From assembly GCA_015478945.1 (NCBI GenBank), contig JABUQX010065642.1, positions 10,001-20,000 of the forward strand: a stretch of DNA of 10,000 nucleotides, given 5' to 3'. The position numbers and the translations under genes are program-made. The stretch's first letter is position 1. Each line of letters opens with the position of its first letter. Origin of the DNA: Trachelipus rathkii (lineage: Eukaryota; Arthropoda; Malacostraca; Isopoda; Trachelipodidae). The notes beneath the pieces were generated by a model. The model ran no database searches and was not told where the DNA came from. It worked only from the letters and a program-made list of their open reading frames with translations. This document shows, piece after piece, positions 1-8,000 of this stretch.

Positions 1-28
1 TTTTATCTATTCATTCTTTATTATTTAA

Positions 29-420
<392 letters not shown>

Positions 421-1419
421 AGTCATTACAGGAGTTAAGGTGACGATATAAGTGTGGTTTTATATTTAGTTTTTGTGATTGATTCGTTTATGTATGATGT
501 GTGTGTATTTACCGATCAATAAATAGATATGCTATCTGATTTGGGGTTGATTCTAGAGAGAGAAGGGCGAGGGGACGTTGAGTGTGAGTAGAGTTGCGGA
601 GATTTCGTGGGATTGTGGAGTGATTAATGGTCTGATGTTTGGTACAGAGAGTCTTTCTCCTTTGGATTTTACTGGTGCTTGGATGTGTTGTAAAAGCGAC
701 GTGGCAATACTGTATATAAAGGCGTCTACAATTCATTGTGAATTAATATTATATTAGTACACTATGTACAATTGTTACTACGGATTTGCTTTTATATTAG
801 TGTGAACACCGTATGCTCAGTTATATATCACGGTTGGTCAATATTATTGAAATCATTTTATTAATTTTATTAATTTCTCATTCTTTAAAAATGTAATTGA
901 AATGAATATTTATATAGTATAATAAATCGTGTTTTATGTTAGATATAGTGTGAGCTATTTATTGTTGAAGAGTGTGTGAAGAGTTTGAAAATATGTTAAT
1001 TTGTGTGCTCCAGGATTTCCAGTTTTTACCGGAAGTGGATATTTTGGTATTTTATGTTTAGCGCAAAGCGATCATAGTAAGTGGTTTGTTTAAATTTTAT
1101 TTTAACATTTATATAATTTTGGTAACGATATTTTTAATAAAATATTTTTTTTAATATTAAAGTTAACAGTAATATTTAATATTTCATTTCCTATCAATAT
1201 TCAATATTGCATGTTGAAAGGAAGTTGCATGCTTAAGTTTAAACAGCTGATTGTCATCTATGTATTGAGTTTTCAGTTAGGATTTTTTTATCTTTTTTTT
1301 TGGCCGCTCATAATTTTGATACCGTTGTGATGTTACTTAGTGTTTAGTACTTTTCGTAAATTTTAGGATTATCAATATCACTTGTGCCGTGTGACGCGCT
1401 GTGTGAGGCAAACTTAATA

Positions 1420-1472
1420 ATTATATTTAATTTATATTTATATATACAATATATTATATATATATAATATAG
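1420..1472. repeat. Short AT-only tract with TA runs
   Basis: This tract is made almost entirely of A and T, with several short TA runs, inside the G/T-rich domain. It interrupts the skew without reversing it. It may be a small slippage-derived array. Confidence 0.8.
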
Positions 1473-2042
1473 ATAGGATGTGAGTTTAATAATTTTGTAG
1501 TGATGATATCTTAGTCAGGTTTTCTTATTATGTTCTATGCGAGAGTAGATTTTGTTATGTAAGTATGTCTGAAAATTCTTATTAAGGTTAAGTATTGATA
1601 GTTATGAGTAGTAGTAAGATTTGGGCGTTTAGGTTGTATATTTGGTTAAATAGTGTATATTGGAGGTGTATGGATTGTAAGTTTACGGAGGGTAGTTTCT
1701 CTTGAATATGAGTTGTGGACTGATATCTCGTGAGGTTGAGTAATATATATATATTTGTGATAGGTTTGTATGCTTTTCTGTGGCCTTTGGGTATTATATA
1801 GTGGTTAAGTCTATTGATTTATGATGGAATGGTAGTATGTTTAGAGGTAAGTGAGCGGAGTGGGGCAGGTGATTTGTATTCGTTCGAATTGGTATTTGAG
1901 GTTTAGATATGTGAGGTTTCTCTCACTGATGTGGCTTATGAGATAATGAGTCAGGCCCAGAGTATTTTTTGGTTGTAGTTTAGTGTATGGGATATCTTTT
2001 TGTGGCATGAGATGTGTGTTTGAGTGGAATTCTCGCTGACGG

Positions 2043-2193
2043 CAATGAAAATTGAGTAAGATGCTAGATGTCTGGCGAGTGGTGGTCAGTGCAGCAATGA
2101 AGATTGGGTGAAGTTTCAGATGTGTGGTAAGTGGTATTGTTAAGGAAATGAAAATTAAAAAAGATGTTATATGTGTGGTGAATAGTGGTAGTG
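2043..2193 (+). repeat. Decayed tandem repeat, three copies of about 52 bases
   Basis: Three consecutive segments share the same ordered landmarks: an AATGAA motif near the start, an (A/T)GATGT-like block about 20 bases later, then TGTGG or TCTGG and AGTGG. The ATGA anchors lie at 2045, 2097 and 2148, giving periods of 52 and 51 bases. Copies 1 and 2 match at about 29 of 40 aligned positions over their shared core; copy 3 is more diverged. A weaker fourth match may precede them, with AGATGT at 2010. The changing period breaks any common reading frame, so this looks like an old minisatellite or duplicated DNA, not a protein repeat. Confidence 0.65.
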
Positions 2194-2321
2194 TATTGTT
2201 GGTTATTATAATTTTGTTGAGAGGAAGAGACATTATCAGAGTATTGTGGTGGGTGAGTAAAGGTTATTATATCGTGGTAAGGATATTTAGGGAGTGCGTC
2301 GAGATGCGTTGGAATCTATAT

Positions 2322-2345
2322 AGGTGACGGCTATGCGGCGCACCT
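2322..2345 (+). other. GC-rich stem-loop
   Basis: AGGTG (2322-2326) pairs with CACCT (2341-2345). After an unpaired A at 2327 the stem continues with CG (2328-2329) against CG (2339-2340). The apical segment is GC-rich compared with its surroundings. It may be a structured RNA element or a chance hairpin; nothing fixes its function. Confidence 0.5.
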
Positions 2346-2359
2346 CCAGAGACGAAGTG

Positions 2360-2391
2360 TGTGGCTTTGTTTTAGCTTCTACTAAAAGCAC
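2360..2391 (+). other. Second stem-loop beside the first
   Basis: TGTG plus CTTT (2360-2368, with one bulged G) pairs with AAAGCACA ending near 2392. An alternative inner stem pairs TTTTAG (2370-2375) with CTAAAA (2382-2387). The two cannot form fully together. It lies 15 bases after the 2322-2345 hairpin. Confidence 0.4.
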
Positions 2392-3180
2392 AAGTCATGT
2401 ATTTCAAGTTGATTGAATTGTTGGGTTAGTGTGTGCTCCTATATTAAGATATCGCCTCATCTCTGCCGAGGATGCAGAGTACTTGGGATAGTTTGTACTC
2501 ATATAAATATAGAAGATAAACGCTGTGGACACGTGTGATGTTTTTTGGGGGGGATTATCGTGATTCATCGATCGGGGATGGGCCAATAATTATAAGGAGT
2601 TGTAAATGATCTTTATTAGGATGTCTTTTGTTCTGAGGAGAGTTGGTTGAAGAGATTTGGGAATTATTACGTTGCGTCTAATACTAAATACAAGAAGTCG
2701 TAATAGTAATTTAGGATGGTTCTGGAGAAGTTGTTTGTATGTACCGGTGTATAGTAATGTGGGTTATGGGCTATATCAGATAGTTATTGAGGGGAGTGTT
2801 TGGTTGTTGGGAGAAGTTACGTGTCGGCATTGAAGTGTTTGTGGAGTAGATGCGTCAAATAACCATTCCGTATGCTCCTGTATAGTAGACCATGCAGTGC
2901 TTCGGGTGTTATATGGGGAGGGAGGCGGTCTCTTTGGTACTCGATGGCTATATATGAATGTTATGTTTTTTAATTTTTAAGGAATTGGTTGAGTTCTATG
3001 GCTTTATTGTTTAGTTGCGTCATATTCTCATTTTAAAAGTATATTGAGTTTATAGCAGGGAGTAATTGGTTATGGGTAATGAGAGATGATGTTGAATAAA
3101 GTGTTAGGGTATTGCCATAATACAGGAGTATACCACTGACGTGAGTGATCTCTTAGGCGGAGAGTTTTAAATAGTGAGCG

Positions 3181-3310
3181 AACAGGTGACTACATGATTA
3201 ATCCTACCTTTGCAACTTAACACATTGAAATGCTATTTTAAACTACTACTCGTTGTTGAAATAGGAGCAGGGGACATAGTAGGCTATATATATATAAGTT
3301 AATATCTTAA
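3181..3310. other. Transition spacer with short TA run
   Basis: The strong G-over-C bias fades here and base composition becomes balanced. A short TA run lies around 3284-3297. No gene is seen. Confidence 0.6.
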
Positions 3311-3311
3311 G

Positions 3312-3374
3312 TAGGGACCTGGGTATTACTTAGACATATCAACCCGATATCAGGAAAGAGAATAGTAGTCCCTA
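3312..3374 (+). other. Two-tier stem-loop
   Basis: TAGGGAC (3312-3318) is the exact reverse complement of GTCCCTA (3368-3374). Inside it, CTG (3319-3321) pairs with CAG (3351-3353) and GGT (3322-3324) with ACC (3342-3344), leaving CGATAT (3345-3350) as a bulge. Together these make an extended imperfect hairpin of up to 13 pairs. The loop is long, so formation as RNA or cruciform is unproven. Confidence 0.45.
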
Positions 3375-3487
3375 TAATCCACCAAGAAATAAAATAGAAA
3401 TGAACAGAAGAGATAGGTTGGAGTACATCTGTTGGAATGAAGTGACAAGATACTGAAAAAAACATAAGACTTTTAACGACATTGATG

Positions 3488-3594
3488 GCCTCACCTCTAA
3501 GGAGCCAGCTGGACTCCTTTTCTTCCAGTTGATCCTCCTATAGGTGGTAAGGGGGGTGAGATATATGACGTAGATAGTCTTGCTGCCCCCCCCC
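3488..3594. other. GC-richer palindrome island with G6 and C9 runs
   Basis: CTCACC (3490-3495) pairs with GGTGAG (3555-3560) and encloses two further hairpins. The first pairs AAGGAG (3499-3504) with CTCCTT (3514-3519) around the palindrome CCAGCTGG (3505-3512). The second centres on the palindrome CCTATAGG (3537-3544) and is extended by CC/GG across one mismatch. A run of six G (3551-3556) faces a run of nine C (3586-3594), offering a competing stem. The island differs sharply from the AT-rich DNA around it, and no protein frame spans it. An outer stem with two inner hairpins recalls organellar double-hairpin elements, but that is analogy only. Confidence 0.6.
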
Positions 3595-3664
3595 AGGGCA
3601 AAAAGTTATTGTCAATCTTTCATAAGCAGACTTCCCCATGAGAAGGATCATACGACTGGACACG

Positions 3665-3690
3665 TGTTAGTGTAGCCTATCCATCTAACA
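3665..3690 (+). other. Hairpin, 6 bp stem extended by 2
   Basis: TGTTAG (3665-3670) pairs exactly with CTAACA (3685-3690). TG (3671-3672) pairs with CA (3682-3683) across one bulged T. It sits just upstream of the first long AT array and next to a CACGTG palindrome (3661-3666). Confidence 0.5.
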
Positions 3691-3697
3691 GTATACT

Positions 3698-3779
3698 AAT
3701 ATATATATTACTTATATATATTAAATATATATATATATATATATATATTATAATATTATATATAATATATATATATATA
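3698..3779. repeat. Degenerate (TA)n array 1
   Basis: This tract is about 80 bases of alternating T and A with a few TT/AA phase shifts and a single C at 3711. It is self-complementary, so it could form cruciforms and is prone to slippage and assembly length error. Confidence 0.95.
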
Positions 3780-4220
3780 GTGAGGGTGAGTTTATAGTAT
3801 TATTATTGAATATATCTCTACCACACCCTGGTAATTCTGCAAACATAGAGCTAAATTATACCACATTAAAATGACGTGATATTGAGTGATATTTTCAATG
3901 ATAATAATTATATAATATATAATTATATGTTGATATAATAACAAAAGAGTAATATAACTATTAATAAAGAGTAATTTATATTTTAGATAAAAGGTAATGA
4001 TAGTTATTGATTTTAGAGTTTTATTTATTAGTAGTAGTGTAGTTAGTTAGTTATTAATATTGATTAGTAGTAGTACAAAGACAATTGTATAGAAATTGTT
4101 TTTTTTTTTAGTATCTCAGCATCACTGCATGAATATTTGCTAAAATTTAAGATAACCAAAAATTACTGTAGTTAACTCTAGTGTTGGTTATGACAAAAAT
4201 ATTCAGCTTCGCTCATCACT
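3780..4220. other. AT-rich spacer with small direct repeat
   Basis: No gene is seen. A 12-base direct repeat, ATTAGTAGTAGT, occurs at 4027-4038 and 4063-4074, with a short (TTAG) run between the copies. A run of nine or ten T lies near 4100. Stops are frequent in every frame. Confidence 0.65.
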
Positions 4221-4361
4221 TAAATATATATATATATATATATATATTATAATATATAATATATAATATATATAATTAAATATATATATACTATATATAT
4301 ATTTTAATAATATAATTAAATATATATATATATAATATATATATATATATAGTATATATAG

Positions 4362-4395
<34 letters not shown>

Positions 4396-4415
4396 TATAT
4401 TATAAATATATTTAA
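4221..4415. repeat. Degenerate (TA)n array 2
   Basis: This is almost 200 bases made nearly entirely of TA dinucleotides, with occasional AA/TT phase shifts and a few isolated single-base interruptions. Several internal stretches are perfect TA runs. Confidence 0.95.
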
Positions 4416-4744
4416 ATTTAAAGAAAATAAACCTTAGAATAATATTTATATAATTTGTAGATTAAAGTCTATTTGGTAATTCAATAAAAAAATTAAAATT
4501 TTCTTAAATTTTGTATTTAATAATTAAATAAAAATTGACAATTTGTGCCTAAAATAAAATAAAAAGATAATAAAAATAAACTCCTAGTTATAGTCCATAA
4601 CTTTCTTGAATTTTGATAGTATAGCTTAAGTTTTATTTTAGTATAAGCTCTAAATTGTTTCCGTATATGAATACACACTGCTTAATAGGTTTAATATTAT
4701 ATTTAGTCCAGGAGCATATAGGTGAGGGATATTATATTAACTTG
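4416..4744. other. A/T-rich spacer, nothing recognised
   Basis: This sequence is rich in A-runs and T-runs and lies between two TA arrays. No open frame of useful length, RNA fold or repeat was recognised. It is mostly unique sequence. Confidence 0.7.
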
Positions 4745-4996
4745 AATATATATATATTATATATATATATATATATATATGATTAATATTATATATTATA
4801 ATAATATTATAGTATATATATATATATATAATATATATAATTAAATAAATATTATATATAATAATTATATATTATATATATATAATAAATATATATTATA
4901 TATATATATATTATATATATTAATATATATATATAATATTATATAATATTTAATTAATATAATATTAATATATTATATATATTATAGTTAATATTA
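4745..4996. repeat. Degenerate (TA)n array 3
   Basis: This is the longest AT array, about 250 bases, with virtually no G or C. It mixes TA runs with TAA/TTA interruptions. It ends directly at the GC-richer palindrome island that begins at 4999. Confidence 0.95.
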
Positions 4997-4998
4997 CA

Positions 4999-5091
4999 GA
5001 GTGAGTGGAGTGAGGCGAGTGCTCGCGTTACTCCGTAACTCAACGGAACTAGGTGTGTGTGATGCTCACTCACGTGAGAGCGTGGAGTATC
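4999..5091. other. GC-richer palindrome island between TA arrays
   Basis: Several stems are visible. GGAGT (5007-5011) pairs with ACTCC (5030-5034), enclosing GCGAG (5015-5019) with CTCGC (5022-5026). Alternatives are GTTAC (5027-5031) with GTAAC (5035-5039), and CCGT (5033-5036) with ACGG (5043-5046). Downstream, GATGCTC (5061-5067) pairs with GAGTATC (5085-5091) through one G-T wobble, enclosing the perfect palindrome CTCACGTGAG (5069-5078). An outer pairing of GAGTGAG (4999-5005) with CTCACTC (5065-5071) competes with that last stem. The island is flanked by TA tracts on both sides, as expected for an inserted or conserved structured element. Confidence 0.6.
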
Positions 5092-5124
5092 ATATATCAA
5101 TAAAGTGAGATATATATATAAGTA

Positions 5125-5187
5125 TAACGGATTTATCGTTTAACTTTTTTACTTCAAGTAACGCTTACCGAATATAAGTATCCGTTA
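5125..5187. other. Nested palindrome
   Basis: TAACGGAT (5125-5132) is the exact reverse complement of ATCCGTTA (5180-5187). Between them lies a second inverted repeat, TTACTT (5149-5154) against AAGTAA (5156-5161), with a one-base spacer. A related short palindrome, ACTTATTTAAGT, follows at 5209-5220, and its first nine bases recur at 5248-5256. Confidence 0.5.
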
Positions 5188-5328
5188 ATTTTTTTATCTC
5201 CTCGATTTACTTATTTAAGTTTCTCCTCACGTTACTATTTTGTTCGTACTTATTTACTGAATGTGTTGATATATATCTAAGATTGACCACTTCATCAATC
5301 AAGCCTAAAAAATCCTTTTATCGATAAA
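5188..5328. other. C-over-G spacer ending in a perfect palindrome
   Basis: No gene is seen. The + strand here has more C than G, opposite to the flanking domains. The perfect 12-base palindrome TTTATCGATAAA lies at 5317-5328 and abuts the next TA array. Confidence 0.55.
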
Positions 5329-5493
5329 GTATATATATATATTATAATATATAATATATATAGTATATATATTAAATTATATATAGTATTAATAATATAT
5401 ATATATATTATATATATTAATAATATATTAATTAATATATAATAGAGTAATATATATATTTATAGTTATATTAATATATATATATATAATATA
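5329..5493. repeat. Degenerate (TA)n array 4
   Basis: About 165 bases consist almost only of A and T, with TA runs broken by TAA/TTA steps and isolated G. It closes the cluster of four AT arrays that begins at 3698. Confidence 0.95.
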
Positions 5494-6744
5494 AGGAATA
5501 AGTGTAAATCTGCATATAGAATAATGAATAGGATAGCCTTTTCGTATACTGATGAGTAATGTCAATAATGTAAATAACTGAGTATGTGGTTATAGGAACT
5601 CACTTATCGAAATAAATCTGTATACATATTAAATAACAATTGCAGTATATGAAAAGAAAAGCTGTTGATCAGTGAATGGTGTGTGTGGTTGATTAGTATA
5701 GGTATTATTGGACGCATGACCAAAGGTCAGATTAGTATAATAAAAAGAAGTAAATTTAATTTTAACAATAAAATGAGTTTATGATTGTTGATACAATTTC
5801 AATGGTGATTTTGTGTTAGAGGTCGCTCGACGATCAATACAGTTGAAGAATGATAAATCTGCAGGTATTTAGAATAAAATTACCTGAGTCTCATGATAAA
5901 TTAATGATCAAATAGTAGCTATAGTGAGAGAAACGATTTCGAATGGTCTCTTGATGGGGATTTGGAAAGTGTGTAACAAAATGTTTATGTGACGAGCCAA
6001 TACATAATCCGATTGGGGATTTGTAGAGTAGTAAGAACAAATATTAATTAAGTTACCGATAATTTATTAAGGGTATATTAAAGATAAGTTGATTACTTTC
6101 TTAACCGGTAACTGCAACTATGAATTATAACAGTGGAGAAATTTGTTTTTTATTTAAAGTAATAAGTATGCGAAAGATGAAGATATAGCATATAGTGATT
6201 TTTTTCGCAAAGAAATGAGCTCGTGAAAAGATACTGAAGGACTGATTAGTGAAGAATAAGTGCTTTAGAAGTGGATAATAGTAATGATAGAGGAAATTCA
6301 AATTCTATATACATATTCTTAAAGAAAAATTGTATAGTGTAGTATCGGAGAATGTAAAATGCAGGGTGAGAGAGAAGAATAAATTGTAATCTACACATTT
6401 TATATGTTATTATATACTGTGCACTCAATTATCAGATACAACGATTATGAAAATAGTAGGATACAAGATCTCTATGTGGTCATTGTGTTATTTTAAGTCA
6501 TATATGTGTTATTTATTTGTTAATTGTGTGCTTAATTCACTGAAAGGTGGTATCTAGTATATATGACGATGAGTAAAAGCGAGAGTAGTAAGATAAGTGA
6601 AATATGTATGTGTTGAATAGGTGTATTTTTTAATAATTTAATAAAGTGTGGTAGAAAGTGGTGTTAGTGGTTCTATTTTGATATCTCATTTTGTCTCAGA
6701 CTTTGTTACTATAGGATGGGTATATGAAATAGGTAATTATAGAG
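5494..6744 (+). other. Purine- and G-biased spacer, no gene recognised
   Basis: The + strand is AT-rich with G exceeding C. For example 6241-6300 has about 17 G and 3 C. In-frame TAA, TAG and TGA occur every few codons in all + frames. A 60-codon minus-strand frame at 6246-6428 lies on the C-rich complement and shows no domain or motif. I read the region as non-coding or as an untranslated transcript. Confidence 0.65.
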
Positions 6745-6765
6745 CTTGACATTTGCGATGTCAGG
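6745..6765 (+). other. Compact hairpin before a skew switch
   Basis: CTTGACAT (6745-6752) pairs with ATGTCAGG (6758-6765) as eight pairs including one T-G wobble, closing a five-base loop TTGCG. About 15 bases later the G-over-C bias of the + strand flips to strong C-over-G. The position would suit a transcript end or a replication-related site, but no T-run follows directly and the role is inferred only. Confidence 0.5.
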
Positions 6766-6779
6766 TTGGATGTGTCTAG

Positions 6780-6960
6780 AATTCATAGTCGTTGATCCTT
6801 GCTTGTATGGTCTTTGTCTTCGATATTTTCTCAATTTTTCTGGACTCTTATCCTGACACCGACAATTCTTAACTTTCAAACACTTTTCTTCATAAACTTC
6901 AATTTAACGAGCTCCCCCCGAATCCATAATTCACGACTCTCACACAATATTTATACAGAA
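6780..6960 (-). other. C-rich tract, inverted skew
   Basis: In 6841-6960 a hand count gives about 35 C and 9 G, the reverse of the preceding kilobase. A run of six C is at 6914-6919. No frame on either strand is open for long and no protein is recognised. The minus strand here has the G-rich, C-poor character of the + strand at 421-3180. Confidence 0.65.
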
Positions 6961-7002
6961 AGATACGTGTGGTGAGAATAGAAGAGATGGGAGGATTTGC
7001 GC

Positions 7003-7068
7003 CTGCCACAACTAGTCGTTGTGGCCAACCTTGCGCGCAGCGCCAAAGGTTGGCGAGTCAATTGGCAG
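7003..7068. other. Double hairpin with competing outer stem
   Basis: This is the most stable fold in the window. Hairpin A is GCCACAAC (7005-7012) with GTTGTGGC (7018-7025), a perfect 8 bp stem with a five-base loop. Hairpin B is GCCAACCTT (7024-7032) with AAGGTTGGC (7046-7054), 9 bp. It continues as GCGC (7033-7036) with GCGC (7040-7043) around a three-base loop, with a two-base bulge. An outer stem CTGCCA (7003-7008) with TGGCAG (7063-7068) can close the whole element but competes with the base of hairpin A. The island is GC-rich in AT-rich surroundings. It could be a structured RNA, a terminator-like element or a mobile hairpin element. No tRNA landmarks (T-loop consensus, CCA-end geometry) fit. 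Confidence 0.7.
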
Positions 7069-7079
7069 TGCTATGTTGT

Positions 7080-7650
7080 TAATATAACTGCTTGCGTCTC
7101 TCCCCTGGTTACGGTGAATAACTTTTTGAAGAAAATTTAAATATTCTTAAATGTACTATGGTCAGCTCTTTTATTTATGCACGACTTGTATTTAGAGGAA
7201 AACTCTTCAAAAATTCATAATTACAATTACCAAAAGCATTTGTTTAATTCTGAGCATAGAGATATCAAAGATAATCAATCTTAGTATACCACATAGACCG
7301 GACACACATCACTCATATCATAAATTGGATAAATCATACTCTAGTTCTTTCTCAAAGTTTCGTCTGAGCGGTTTACGTACTCTCGATATACAAGTAGCTG
7401 TTTTTTCATTCACCAGTGATTCACTAATCACCCATCATTTGTGAACATGATTTTAAATTTACCTGTAATAAAAACTCGTCAATGATCATCAGTTTGAAAT
7501 TTTTGGGTTATCAGTCGATAGTGACGGCAGTGTTCCTCTGCATATTTCTTAAATCATTGCTTTTTACTGATTTACTGCATATTTTTGCTAGCTTTTTCAT
7601 CTGTGCCATATTAGAAATTAGTGCCGTATCTTTTAATCAATATAGACAGT
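7080..7650. other. Mixed spacer, nothing recognised
   Basis: Base composition is balanced to slightly C-rich on the + strand. Frames are broken by frequent stops. No RNA gene, repeat or promoter could be supported. Confidence 0.6.
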
Positions 7651-7695
7651 AAGTGTGCTCAGATGGTGATGCACTGAGAAATAGTGAGCACATTT
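7651..7695 (+). other. Stem-loop, 8 bp perfect core
   Basis: TGTGCTCA (7654-7661) is the exact reverse complement of TGAGCACA (7685-7692). The stem extends by one G-T wobble and two A-T pairs, giving 11 pairs over 7651-7661 and 7685-7695. The 23-base loop includes a small GTG/CAC pairing. A T-run (7693-7697) follows on the 3' side, so the shape resembles an intrinsic terminator, although such terminators are not expected in eukaryotic nuclear DNA. Confidence 0.55.
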
Positions 7696-7719
7696 TTGCG
7701 TAATTATTCTGGTGATATT

Positions 7720-8000
7720 ACTAATACAGCATATTTACGTTTAGGATAAAAATCATAGAAAAATTAATAACCTTTAGATTTAATAGATAATAATAGGGAA
7801 TTATAGTATAGGATAAATATATTAATATAATTCTTCATTTGATATAATATTTAATAGTGATATTATCATATAAAATTTAATATATAATCATTTTACTTTA
7901 ATATATATTAAAAGTTAATATATATAATACTATATAGGTATTATAGTATTAGATGATAACTGATATGATGTTATCTATATACATATGATATAACGAATTA
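7720..8000. repeat. AT-rich tract with small palindromes
   Basis: This stretch is made mostly of A and T without a regular unit. An imperfect palindrome is centred on TTAATATATATTAA near 7899-7912. A hairpin pairs GATAAC (7955-7960) with GTTATC (7970-7975) across nine bases. No gene is seen. Confidence 0.6.

Larger units (their letters stand above)
421..3180 (+). other. Strand-asymmetric G/T-rich, C-poor domain, no gene recognised
   Basis: The + strand of this block is persistently rich in G and T and very poor in C. In the sample 1561-1860 a hand count gives about 85 G and 15 C in 300 bases. The bias holds for most of 2.7 kb, with short AT-only breaks, for example 1420-1472. Stops of all three kinds occur throughout the + strand. 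The longest conventional frames reach only 130 codons on the minus strand and 67 on the plus strand, and both have compositions dictated by the bias. I do not recognise a protein or rRNA signature. Such skew can come from long-term one-way transcription or replication, from organellar mutation pressure, or from a decayed strand-biased repeat. The sequence alone does not choose between these. Confidence 0.8.

Noticed and set aside
509..736. 75-codon minus-strand frame
   Set aside because: It is on the C-rich complement of the skewed domain, has no recognisable domain or membrane pattern, and is of a length expected where one strand is depleted in stop-forming bases.
1841..2233. 130-codon minus-strand frame rich in Thr, Leu, Ile and His, superficially like a mitochondrial membrane protein
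   Set aside because: It lies on the C/A-rich complement, whose composition alone yields Thr/Pro/His/Leu-rich translations. It crosses the decayed tandem repeat, whose 52/51 period breaks the frame relation, and shows no conserved motif.
2124..2327. 67-codon + frame starting at GTG
   Set aside because: It overlaps the tandem repeat, has no ATG at its start, and its Val/Gly/Arg/Ile content follows from G/T-rich DNA. It is treated only as part of the TGA-interrupted frame finding.
2404..2586. 60-codon minus-strand frame
   Set aside because: No family signature and it lies opposite the biased strand; probably chance.
2690..2740. Short match resembling the 3' end of small-subunit rRNA (AAGTCGTAA)
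   Set aside because: Only about nine bases agree. The neighbouring decoding-site sequence and the other universal rRNA landmarks were not found anywhere in the window.
4040..4056. Telomere-like (TTAG) run
   Set aside because: Only three or four units, lacking the extra G of TTAGG or TTAGGG, and embedded in TAG-rich sequence.
6246..6428. 60-codon minus-strand frame rich in Phe, Leu and Ile
   Set aside because: It is a product of AT-rich DNA with low G on that strand, with no motif and no supporting neighbour.
7003..7068. tRNA or tRNA-like cloverleaf
   Set aside because: The arms do not fit tRNA spacing, there is no T-loop consensus, and the outer stem overlaps the first hairpin.
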